From assembly GCA_023258935.1 (NCBI GenBank), contig JAHFRG010000007.1, positions 6,110 to 34,992 of the forward strand: a stretch of 28,883 nt of DNA, read 5' to 3'. Source of the DNA: Betaproteobacteria bacterium (GTDB taxonomy: Bacteria > Pseudomonadota > Gammaproteobacteria > Burkholderiales > JAHFRG01). Below, piece after piece: positions 15,838-22,366 of the stretch (its first letter is position 1; every line of letters begins with the position of its first letter). The position numbers and the translations under genes are program-made. The notes below the pieces were generated by a model. The model did no database searches. It had not been told where the DNA came from and saw nothing but the letters and a program-made list of their open reading frames with translations.

Positions 15838-16435
15838 GCTCGGTGGCAGTCTCGCGGATTATCCTGACGATTTGAGGCATTGGCTCAAGGCGCTTGCTGA
15901 AGCGGGCAAAGGCCGGATAGTCATCGTTCCCGGCGGCAGTTTCTTCGCTGATTGGGTGCGCGAGACCCAGAATAAATGGGGCTTCGACGATGCCGCGGCC
16001 CACGCCATGGGACTGCGGGCTATGGAGCAATTCGGCATCATGCTCTGCGGACTGCAAAAAGGCCTCATACCCGCCCGCAGCGAAACCGAAATCCGCAAAG
16101 TACTGCATGAAAATCAAGTACCGGTATGGTTGCCTGTGCAAATACTTGCTGCGCAGGACATCGAACCAAGCTGGGATGTTACATCGGATAGCCTCGCTGC
16201 CTGGCTGACGCGCCGCCTTGCAGCTGAACGACTAGTGCTCGTCAAATCTTGCCCGCTGCCCAAAGGAGAGATGGACATGGCTGAACTATCGAGAAAAGGC
16301 ATCGTGGATGCCGCATTCCCTGGTTTTGTTGATGCGGCGGTTTTTGACGTGTGGCTAGTCAATCGGGAAGATTTCACTCGCGTTTCTTCACAGATAAATC
16401 AGTGCACATCTGTCGAAGCAAAAACCGGCCGCTAA
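15824..16435 (+). CDS. mfnE: Amino-acid-kinase family protein, MfnE-like
   Basis: A 203-residue amino-acid-kinase-fold protein beginning MWVVKLGGSLADYPD, with IVIVPGGSFFADWVR as the second glycine-rich loop and WDVTSDSLAAWLT as the conserved D-S-x-A motif. Archaeal MfnE (MJ0458 family) phosphorylates aminomethyl-furanmethanol phosphate to the pyrophosphate used by MfnF, which fits this operon. The ATG at 15824 lies within the pabB 3' end (14-base overlap); a TTG two codons earlier is possible. It is the last gene of mfnD-mfnF-pabB-mfnE; accessory DNA follows. Confidence 0.8.
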   Translation: MWVVKLGGSLADYPDDLRHWLKALAEAGKGRIVIVPGGSFFADWVRETQNKWGFDDAAAHAMGLRAMEQFGIMLCGLQKGLIPARSETEIRKVLHENQVPVWLPVQILAAQDIEPSWDVTSDSLAAWLTRRLAAERLVLVKSCPLPKGEMDMAELSRKGIVDAAFPGFVDAAVFDVWLVNREDFTRVSSQINQCTSVEAKTGR

Positions 16436-16502
16436 GGTGGCGGCGCCCTATAATGAATACAAGAGTTGGCAGGAAATAAACGATTCTAACCCAGGAGGAT
16501 TT

Positions 16503-16943
16503 ATGCACCCGGAAATTCACATCAACTACCTGGCTGTGGCCGCCGCCGTTATCGTAAGTTTCTTTTTCGGATGGCTCTGGCATGGGCCTCTGTTCGGAAA
16601 AAAATGGGCGAGTTTGATGAAGATGCCAATGGACTGTAAGCCCGATCCCAAAGTCATGTTGCGTGGGATGGGGCTGACGCTGCTCGGGACGTTCCTGACG
16701 GCCTATGTCTTAGCGCACTCGGCTGAAGTCTGGCGCCCGTCGGTGTGGGGTGTCGGGACAGATTCGCCGTCTTATGTTTACGGCTTCTTCAGCGGTTTTT
16801 TCACATGGATTGGTTTTTTTGTTCCAATGCTGCTGGGCGCGGTGGCCTGGGAAGGGAGGAGCTGGGGCTTGTTCGGGCTGAATGCTTCCTACCACTTTGT
16901 GAATCTTCAAATCATCGCGATGATTCTTGCCCACTGGCGCTGA
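16503..16943 (+). CDS. DUF1761 family membrane protein
   Basis: A 146-residue protein with about four hydrophobic segments (near residues 8-27, 58-74, 93-118 and 122-143) and the FGWLWHGPLFGKKW motif of the DUF1761 family, whose function is unknown. The ATG at 16503 has a perfect AGGAGG site six bases upstream; the longer frame from 16437 has none. The final 38 bases (16907-16944), encoding the IIAMILAHWR end and the stop, recur as a direct repeat at 18718-18755, which suggests the DNA between was inserted at the 3' end of this gene. Confidence 0.8.
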   Translation: MHPEIHINYLAVAAAVIVSFFFGWLWHGPLFGKKWASLMKMPMDCKPDPKVMLRGMGLTLLGTFLTAYVLAHSAEVWRPSVWGVGTDSPSYVYGFFSGFFTWIGFFVPMLLGAVAWEGRSWGLFGLNASYHFVNLQIIAMILAHWR

Positions 16944-16944
16944 T
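16907..16944 (+). repeat. 38-bp direct repeat, left copy
   Basis: This copy is the 3' end of the DUF1761 gene and matches 18718-18755 at 37 of 38 positions (G at 16919 is C at 18730). The two copies bound about 1.8 kb carrying a membrane-protein gene, a cassette-like ORF and a TerC gene. Confidence 0.9.
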
Positions 16945-16986
16945 AGCCGGTCACCAGAGGGATCAGACCACTGTGCTTGCGTAACC

Positions 16987-17409
16987 ATGAACCGCGCCAT
17001 TCTCCGCATCTTTTTTCTTCTTCCGGCGGCCTTCCTCGCGCTCGATGTCATTAGCGTTTTCGGCAGCCATCCGGACTGGCCGCAGCCCGCGCTGGATTAC
17101 CTTGCCTGGTATCGCAGTACGCCGCTCATGGGTGCGGCCTTGATCGCGAACCGCATCGCCATGGTTGGGTTTGTCGGGCTCCTAGTTTCGTCTGTAGCGC
17201 TGGTTTTCTTCTGGTCCCCGGCTCGATACCTCTACGTCGCTTCTTGGATCCTGATACTCGTTGGGGACTATGTCGATTTGCCGATGTTGGCTGGCGGATG
17301 GGAGACAATCCTGGATGATCTTGCCAAGCTATTTGCCGGAGCGAACGTTGTACTCATGTTTTCCAGCGTAGGCGCACAGTACTTTGCGCGCGCCGATGGT
17401 CGAACTTAA
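16987..17409 (+). CDS. Small membrane protein of unknown function
   Basis: A 140-residue hydrophobic protein, not recognised, with about four predicted membrane segments (residues near 5-24, 45-75, 78-95 and 110-130) and a short polar C terminus. The ATG at 16987 lacks a clear Shine-Dalgarno sequence. Its TAA stop (17407-17409) falls inside a sequence ACTTAAC that fits the R'' box of an integron attC site, a common arrangement for cassette genes. It lies inside the region bounded by the 38-bp direct repeats. Confidence 0.7.
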   Translation: MNRAILRIFFLLPAAFLALDVISVFGSHPDWPQPALDYLAWYRSTPLMGAALIANRIAMVGFVGLLVSSVALVFFWSPARYLYVASWILILVGDYVDLPMLAGGWETILDDLAKLFAGANVVLMFSSVGAQYFARADGRT

Positions 17410-17469
17410 CCCCGTACTGCTTTTGGGGTAGTTAATTGCGCCTTTTCAGGTGTCTAGTTCTAGTTAGGT
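17404..17469 (+). other. Possible degenerate attC site 1
   Basis: ACTTAAC at 17404-17410 fits RYYYAAC (R'') and GTTAGGT at 17463-17469 fits GTTRRRY (R'); they are complementary at six of seven positions and lie 66 bases end to end, a normal attC length. The inner L''/L' boxes and central stem pair poorly, so this may be degenerate or coincidental. It also contains a short TTAACCCC/GGGG..GTTAA hairpin that could act as a weak terminator. Confidence 0.35.
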
Positions 17470-17487
17470 GTAAGACGAAGCGAGTAC

Positions 17488-17883
17488 ATGAAATTGCGAA
17501 GAGCATTGGAGTTGCACGATTCCCGCGTGAGCTGCATAGAGCTGTTGGATGGCCTTGCGATGATCCATTTTTCGCACGCCTACGTTCACAAGTCAAAAGG
17601 AACACCAGGCAGAGATCCCGGCACGGGCTGGAGTCAGGAAGCGAAGTTAGTTCTGTGGGGGGCGACTGCATCGGCGCCGTTGCCAGCACTGCCCAATACG
17701 ATATCCGAAGGATTTTTGGAAGTTGGGGGTATTCGACACGAACTCATTCCTCTGCCATTTAAACGTAAAGTTGGTGCTAAGCTCTACCTGACATTTATTG
17801 ACGGCGTCCAAACGGTAATTGCCGGTAATCGGCCGTTGATAGAATTGCTAGGTACACCGATTTACCTGGAGGATTTTTTATGA
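17488..17883 (+). CDS. Cassette-like hypothetical protein
   Basis: A 131-residue soluble protein that I do not recognise. It opens MKLRRALELHDSRVSCIELL, has an HVKSK-like basic patch near residue 35, and ends with a short acidic stretch (YLEDFL); no signal peptide or membrane segment is visible. The ATG at 17488 lies 18 bases after the GTTAGGT box of candidate attC site 1, and its TGA (17881-17883) ends one base before the R'' box of attC site 2. That arrangement is the layout of an integron gene cassette. Base composition is lower in GC than the surrounding C1 genes. Confidence 0.6.
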   Translation: MKLRRALELHDSRVSCIELLDGLAMIHFSHAYVHKSKGTPGRDPGTGWSQEAKLVLWGATASAPLPALPNTISEGFLEVGGIRHELIPLPFKRKVGAKLYLTFIDGVQTVIAGNRPLIELLGTPIYLEDFL

Positions 17884-17884
17884 C

Positions 17885-17951
17885 ACCTAACCCGTCGCTG
17901 AACCGGGCGCGCGAGTTGTCTGCGCGCATCCGGTTAGCTCAATCATTAGTC
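17885..17951 (+). other. attC-like recombination site 2
   Basis: The boxes run in the attC order: R'' ACCTAAC (17885-17891), a five-base spacer, L'' GCTGAAC (17897-17903), a stem and loop, an L' strand GTTAGC (17933-17938), a spacer TCAATC, and ATTAGTC (17945-17951) at the R' position. GCT-AACCGG-GCGCGC pairs with GCGCGC-CCGGTT-AGC, leaving one extrahelical G at 17900, the feature that directs integrase to the bottom strand. The R' box has A in place of the essential first G of GTTRRRY, so the site may be inactive. No integrase gene is in the window. Confidence 0.55.
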
Positions 17952-17967
17952 AACCACGAGACAATAG

Positions 17968-18717
17968 ATGTTTGACCTATTGTTTGATCCGCAGGCCTGG
18001 ATTGCTTTTCTTACGCTTACCGCACTTGAACTGGTGCTCGGTATCGACAATATCATCTTCATTTCGATTCTTGTAGACAAGTTGCCGAAGCAAACGCAAG
18101 AACTCGCACGACGCGTAGGTTTATTTCTCGCTATGTTCATGCGCGTTGCTCTATTACTTGTCCTGTTCTGGGTCATCGGGTTAACCGAGCCACTTTTCAG
18201 CTTGTTCCGACTGGAGATCTCTGGTCGAGATCTCATCCTGATTTGCGGTGGCCTGTTCCTGTTGTGGAAGAGCACAAAGGAGATTCACCAGTTGCTTGAG
18301 GGCGAAAAGGGCGAGGCCTCAATGGTAATACGCGCCACGTTCTCCGCGATTATTTTGCAGATCATTATCATCGATCTCGTCTTTTCGTTCGATTCAATCA
18401 TCACGGCGGTTGGGATGGTGGATGAAGTTGCCGTAATGATTACTGCGGTGATTGCATCGGTGGCGCTAATGATGGTTTTCGCCGGCCCGATCGGGCGCTT
18501 TGTGTCGGCGCATCCGACGATCAAAATGCTTGCCCTATCCTTCCTGTTTGTCATCGGTGTTGTGTTGATCGCTGATGGATTCGACCATCATGTGCCTAAG
18601 GGCTATGTCTACTTTGCGATGGCATTCTCGGTTTTCGTAGAGATGCTCAACCTTCGCATGCGGAAGCGTATTGCTCGTCCAGTAGACCTACATGAGCGCT
18701 ATACAGGTGATGACTAA
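17968..18717 (+). CDS. TerC-family integral membrane protein
   Basis: A 249-residue protein with about seven hydrophobic segments and the two TerC signature segments: ALELVLGIDNIIFISIL near residue 17 and IIIIDLVFSFDSIITAVGM near residue 130, each with the acidic residues thought to act in metal ion transfer. Relatives are involved in tellurite resistance, manganese export or metal loading of exoenzymes; the substrate here is unknown. The ATG follows the attC-like site by 16 bases and the TAA stop touches the right 38-bp direct repeat, so the gene is probably part of the inserted segment. Confidence 0.9.
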   Translation: MFDLLFDPQAWIAFLTLTALELVLGIDNIIFISILVDKLPKQTQELARRVGLFLAMFMRVALLLVLFWVIGLTEPLFSLFRLEISGRDLILICGGLFLLWKSTKEIHQLLEGEKGEASMVIRATFSAIILQIIIIDLVFSFDSIITAVGMVDEVAVMITAVIASVALMMVFAGPIGRFVSAHPTIKMLALSFLFVIGVVLIADGFDHHVPKGYVYFAMAFSVFVEMLNLRMRKRIARPVDLHERYTGDD

Positions 18718-18755
18718 TCAAATCATCGCCATGATTCTTGCCCACTGGCGCTGAT
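18718..18755 (+). repeat. 38-bp direct repeat, right copy (remnant of DUF1761 gene 3' end)
   Basis: A 37/38 match to 16907-16944, starting at the base after the TerC stop codon. It holds only the last codons of a DUF1761 reading frame with no gene in front, so it is an orphan 3' end. About 80 bases of non-coding DNA then separate it from the mfnB stop. Confidence 0.9.
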
Positions 18756-18836
18756 TATTCAAGGGACCAAACATTGGGAAATGTGGCATCCCAAGAGAAC
18801 AAAAAGAAAAGATTTCATAGGGGAGCGCGACAATCA

Positions 18837-19526
18837 TCAAGCTACTGCCCTGCTTGTGTCGGTCAATAAGCAGGGGATTGCATTGCGCAACGCCGACACT
18901 TGGGAGGCTTCCAAACCCCGGTTTCGTTCCGTTCCAGCACACAGGGCGCCACGGAATCCCAGGTAGTCGGGGCCAAGCTTGATTAAATCAGGAACATCCT
19001 CGAGCCGCAGCGATCCGGCAAGACCGGTAACGAGCCCCAGGGCTCGCGCACGCTGTACGAATTCCTGTAACGCGGTAGCATCCATCTGGCTGCGCAGATT
19101 GCCGTTTGTCTTGCTTGCGGTGTCGAGCATGACGCCAGCGAAACCGGCATCAGCGAAATCGGCAAGCAGGTTAAAGTCAGGACTGCGGTCAGCAAACAGT
19201 ACGGCGATGAGCCGGGCTTTCCCCGCAAGAGCGGCAATACAGTCTTTCGCTTCACAGAAGAAGCCTACTTTGATGAAATCCACCCCGGTGGCGGCTGTTT
19301 TCGCTGCAGTTTCGCAAAGAATTTGCGGCTGCATCGGCAAATCGCCAAGCGTTGCGCTAACTGTGCAGCGCCTGTCCACCATCCGCACCACGCGGGCCAC
19401 GGTATCCAGCGGCAGTGCGCCAAGCGCGCCGGCCTCCGGGTCCTTTAAATCGATAATGTCAGCGCCACAGGCAAGGGCGAGGCGTGCTTCGGGCAAAGAC
19501 TTTACACTTGCGAGCAGTCGAGTCAT
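18837..19526 (-). CDS. mfnB: (5-formylfuran-3-yl)methyl phosphate synthase
   Basis: MfnB condenses two glyceraldehyde-3-phosphate molecules to the furan phosphate precursor of methanofuran/methylofuran. The 229-residue protein has the family signatures: LLASVKSLPEARLAL at the start, ADIIDLKDPEAGALGAL (catalytic lysine in the D-L-K-D-P motif), DFIKVGFF and the ending LGPDYLGFRGALCAG. The ATG at 19526 overlaps the DUF447 gene stop by four bases (ATGA); longer in-frame starts lie inside that gene and give a non-family extension. It is the last gene of a minus-strand group that starts with dmrB or with the sigma-54 activator gene. Confidence 0.9.
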   Translation of the reverse strand: MTRLLASVKSLPEARLALACGADIIDLKDPEAGALGALPLDTVARVVRMVDRRCTVSATLGDLPMQPQILCETAAKTAATGVDFIKVGFFCEAKDCIAALAGKARLIAVLFADRSPDFNLLADFADAGFAGVMLDTASKTNGNLRSQMDATALQEFVQRARALGLVTGLAGSLRLEDVPDLIKLGPDYLGFRGALCAGTERNRGLEASQVSALRNAIPCLLTDTSRAVA

Positions 19527-20098
19527 GCCGTGTTTTTTTGGGCCAGTAGCGCGCGGTGCGCGTTGATTTTTTCCATCAGCCAGCCCCACGCCTCGCGCTC
19601 TACAGGGCCTGCAGTTTTTTCGATTGCAATCGTGAGGTATTTCACTTCGGCGTCGATTTTTTCCCAAGGCAGCAGGTGCAGGCGGCTCACCAGAATTGCT
19701 GCCTCCAGCACTGCCGCTTGCGCGCGGTTGAAGCCGCGAAACGGCGCATGGGAGACACGGTGCACTACTTTGCAGAAAAGCCTGGGGCGCAGTTCGTCTT
19801 CTTCGATACGTTCAAGTTTCAGTTCGCAATGCCCAAGCGCTGATTCAAGCCGCACGCAGGGCACTTTTTCTGATGGAAGTGCAGGCCAGTCGCGGCGGCC
19901 GGTGAGACAGCCAGCGAATATGCGCACATCGTCGCAATAATTGACTACAGCATAGCCGTTATCAAGCACATTATTCAGGGTGGTTGAGGGACGGAAAGGC
20001 GCGAGCACGATGAAGCCGTTGTCTTCGCGGATTCCCATAGGCGCGATGTGAATGCGGCCGTCTTTGGCCTGGGAGGTAACGATAGTTTCGAAAATCAT
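19523..20098 (-). CDS. DUF447 family flavin-reductase-like protein
   Basis: A 191-residue split-barrel protein of the DUF447 family. The start MIFETIVTSQAKDGRIHIAPMG followed by an FRPSTTLNNVLDNGYAVVNYCDD stretch (given here in two parts) is like FMN-binding barrel proteins; GFNRAQAAVLEAAILVSRLHLLP is the conserved C-terminal helix. DUF447 members occur mainly in methanogens and in H4MPT-using bacteria, so a role in the C1 cofactor pathways is expected but unproven. Both ends overlap neighbours by four bases (ATGA), which indicates tight translational coupling with the DHPS-like gene and mfnB. Confidence 0.82.
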   Translation of the reverse strand: MIFETIVTSQAKDGRIHIAPMGIREDNGFIVLAPFRPSTTLNNVLDNGYAVVNYCDDVRIFAGCLTGRRDWPALPSEKVPCVRLESALGHCELKLERIEEDELRPRLFCKVVHRVSHAPFRGFNRAQAAVLEAAILVSRLHLLPWEKIDAEVKYLTIAIEKTAGPVEREAWGWLMEKINAHRALLAQKNTA

Positions 20099-21501
20099 TG
20101 GTTGCTGGTTCTCTTTCTGCGATTCTGTAGTGTTGTTCCGGGTGCGTGGTGCTGTGCCAGATCCTCGGGTTTACGTTCCACGGCACAGCCCCAGTCCAGT
20201 TCCTCGTCCTGATTGTAACGCTTGGCCAATTGCCAGGCGATTTGCGCGCGTGCCAGCTCAACACCGAGGTAAAAAGCGTGGGCGGCATCGTTCTCCAAAT
20301 TGAGCAGGGGAAACAATGCAAATGGATCGGTGGCGACGCGCAGTCCATCGCGGTTGTATATGTGGATGCCCTGTTCGCTGACTTGAATTCTGTAGCTCGG
20401 GTCCTTGATGGCGCGTGCCAGCTCGGCGATTTCTTCTGCAGTGTCGGGAAAAGGTTTACGCGCATGAACGGTGAGTAGTTCCGGAGAAAAATCGCGCGGC
20501 AGGCTCGATGCTTCACGCGCTGCGTACATGATGCGCCGCGCAGCATCCGCTTCACGCACCGCGCGCTGCGCGTGCGGGCTCACTTCGGTGGTGAGGATGT
20601 TGGTAATGTGCAATTCCGAAATGACGCCCATTAGCACAGCATTTATGCCTGTAGTATCGGCGTCAGTCAATTCGGTAAGATTGCCCACCCCCATCATGAT
20701 TTCGGTTTCCGGATGCCGCTGCCGCAATTCGTGATATCGCACCAGAGAATCGGTAAAGCCGAAGTGAATCGGGTCGAGTACCGGATCGGCAACAAAACGG
20801 CGGTTGCCCCTGGCCATTTTTTCCATCGCGCGTTCCAGCGAGGCGAGATCGCCGGATTGCTGAGGTATCAACACCGGGATCGAATCTACTTCCTCGGCCA
20901 CCCATAAAGTGTCTTCTTTCAGGCTTAACAAATAATCTGCCCCGGCTTTGCCGCCGCGCAGCAGCTCTTTTGGTTCCACCGAATCCACGCTGATTTGATA
21001 TCCCGACGACTTGAGCGCGGCGACCGCTTCTTCGAGGTGGGGGAAAGGCGTTTCCGGCAAACAACCGAGGTCTATCACGTCGGCGCCGTCCTTGCGGTAG
21101 CTTTCCGCGCGTTTGAGGATTTGCTCCACGCTTCGCTGCGGCGCATCGACGATTTCGGCAAAGATCTGGACGTCGAAACGGCTCAAGTCCTGGTTTGCGC
21201 CTATCCGGCCGAAATATTGCGGCAAGTCTTTGAGTTCCTCCGGCCCTCGCACCACCGGCACGCCGTAATGGCGGGTAAGCCCGTCAAGGTCGCCGCGGCA
21301 ACGGCCGGGCACCATGATGCGCGTCGCCTGTCCCGGTCCGGGCAGCCGCCTGCGAATCAGATCGGCAGTCATCAGGCCGGCAACGCTAATGCCGATGTTG
21401 AGCACATCATATTCGAACTCGCTCGGGTGCATTGCGGCGAGCACCTTGTTGAGGCTTTTTTCGGCAAGGTGGCCGGTGAGAAATAAAATCCGTTCAGACA
21501 T
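20095..21501 (-). CDS. Dihydropteroate synthase-like protein of the H4MPT pathway
   Basis: A 468-residue protein with a Rossmann-like N-terminal domain (about 1-140, starting MSERILFLTGHLAEKSL) and a pterin-binding TIM-barrel domain (about 150-400; ADVIDLGCLPETPFPHLEEA, ISVDSV, ADYLLSL). It matches the archaeal/methylotroph family called dihydropteroate synthase-related (MJ0107 type). In H4MPT synthesis a DHPS-like enzyme must couple the pterin pyrophosphate to beta-RFA-phosphate; this gene is a candidate, although the archaeal role has not been settled. A TAGGAG sequence lies about 12 bases before the ATG. Gap of 35 bases after dmrB; ATGA overlap with the next gene. Confidence 0.85.
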   Translation of the reverse strand: MSERILFLTGHLAEKSLNKVLAAMHPSEFEYDVLNIGISVAGLMTADLIRRRLPGPGQATRIMVPGRCRGDLDGLTRHYGVPVVRGPEELKDLPQYFGRIGANQDLSRFDVQIFAEIVDAPQRSVEQILKRAESYRKDGADVIDLGCLPETPFPHLEEAVAALKSSGYQISVDSVEPKELLRGGKAGADYLLSLKEDTLWVAEEVDSIPVLIPQQSGDLASLERAMEKMARGNRRFVADPVLDPIHFGFTDSLVRYHELRQRHPETEIMMGVGNLTELTDADTTGINAVLMGVISELHITNILTTEVSPHAQRAVREADAARRIMYAAREASSLPRDFSPELLTVHARKPFPDTAEEIAELARAIKDPSYRIQVSEQGIHIYNRDGLRVATDPFALFPLLNLENDAAHAFYLGVELARAQIAWQLAKRYNQDEELDWGCAVERKPEDLAQHHAPGTTLQNRRKRTSNQ

Positions 21502-21536
21502 ACGATTAATATACTCCTACAGCGCATCGCCGGAGC

Positions 21537-22088
21537 TTAGGCTTTGATGCCGAGCGTTTTCATCCGCGAGTCGACTGCCTGGCGCAGCTCTTCGATGCGC
21601 ATTACCACGGTGACGTTTTCGAAACTTTTCAGTTTTTCCGTGTTGTCGAGGTCGATTTTGCGCGGGTAAAGCGTTACCCATTCCTTCGGCGCCTCGGTGG
21701 TGACCACCGGCTCGGTGTCGCAAGCAAAGACGATGCTATGTATTCGGCACTTCCCGGCTTGCGCGAAAATATTGGTAACCAGACTGTCGGAAATGCCACA
21801 CACGCATTTGGCAACAGTATTGGAAGTGGCGGGGGCGATGACCACAGTGTGGTAGTGACCGTAATAGAACAAACCTACAGGCGCGGCGCTGGCAGTGCTG
21901 TCTCGAAATACGCGAAAACGGGCGCGCAGTTCTTTCATGCTGTGGGCGTACATGTGCACGACTTCAGCCGCGGCCTTGGATAAATACAAGTCAACGTGCG
22001 GAAGCTCGAGCGCGATCTCCAGCGATTCCTTGAGGTAATGTCCGGAGCCTGTTAGCGCCCAGGCCAGGCGGGGCTTGTGGTCATGCAA
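21537..22088 (-). CDS. DmrB-like dihydromethanopterin reductase (flavoprotein)
   Basis: A 183-residue FMN-binding flavoprotein of the lipoate/Dfp (archaeoflavoprotein) superfamily. WALTGSGHYLKESLE is the N-terminal nucleotide loop and VVIAPATSNTVAKCVCGISDSLVTNIFAQ the PASANT-like region (shown in part: VVIAPATSNTVAKC). Bacterial DmrB and archaeal DmrX of this family reduce dihydromethanopterin, the last step of H4MPT synthesis. The only start giving the family N terminus is a TTG at 22088. A GAGAGAGG ribosome-binding sequence seven bases upstream comes from the end of an inverted-repeat element (22092-22360), so the element appears to supply the translation signal. Confidence 0.82.
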   Translation of the reverse strand: MHDHKPRLAWALTGSGHYLKESLEIALELPHVDLYLSKAAAEVVHMYAHSMKELRARFRVFRDSTASAAPVGLFYYGHYHTVVIAPATSNTVAKCVCGISDSLVTNIFAQAGKCRIHSIVFACDTEPVVTTEAPKEWVTLYPRKIDLDNTEKLKSFENVTVVMRIEELRQAVDSRMKTLGIKA

Positions 22089-22091
22089 CTG

Positions 22092-22360
22092 GGAACCTCT
22101 CTCAACAATACCCGCGTGATGCGTTGCTGGCCAGAAAGCGATGACTGCAAGGCGCGAGGAGGCCGCATAGCACTACTATGCAACGACGAGCAACGCCGCA
22201 GGCGCGTTTTCTGGCCGCAACCCTGCGGGACGGGACGATTTTGCGCCATTTCGGTGTTGCTCGCCGCTTATTTGGAATAAACCAAACCGCGCGGCTCGCG
22301 CCTAGAACTGTCTTCAAAATCGCCTCCGTCGCACACGTGAGTATTGTTGAGAGAGGTTCC
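22092..22360. repeat. IR-bounded non-coding element (MITE-like)
   Basis: A 269-bp segment bounded by 27-base inverted repeats (22092-22118 and 22334-22360, 25/27 complementary; end sequence GGAACCTCTCTC). Inside is a second inverted repeat (TTGCTGGCCAGAAAGCG near 22124 against CGCGTTTTCTGGCCGCAA near 22204) around a GCATAGCACTACTATGC hairpin. It has no convincing coding frame. It fills the space between the sigma-54 activator gene stop (22367) and the dmrB start (22088). A MITE or a complex REP-type element is the likely nature; target-site duplications are not obvious. Confidence 0.7.
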
Positions 22361-22366
22361 GACCCC

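Noticed and set aside
17407..17437. TTAACCCC..GGGG..GTTAA hairpin as a strong terminator
   Set aside because: The stem is short and interrupted and no T-run follows; it is noted only as part of the attC-like region.
16907..18755. tRNA-type att site at the ends of the accessory segment
   Set aside because: The 38-bp repeat is the coding end of the DUF1761 gene; it does not fit a tRNA 3' end, and no integrase was seen.
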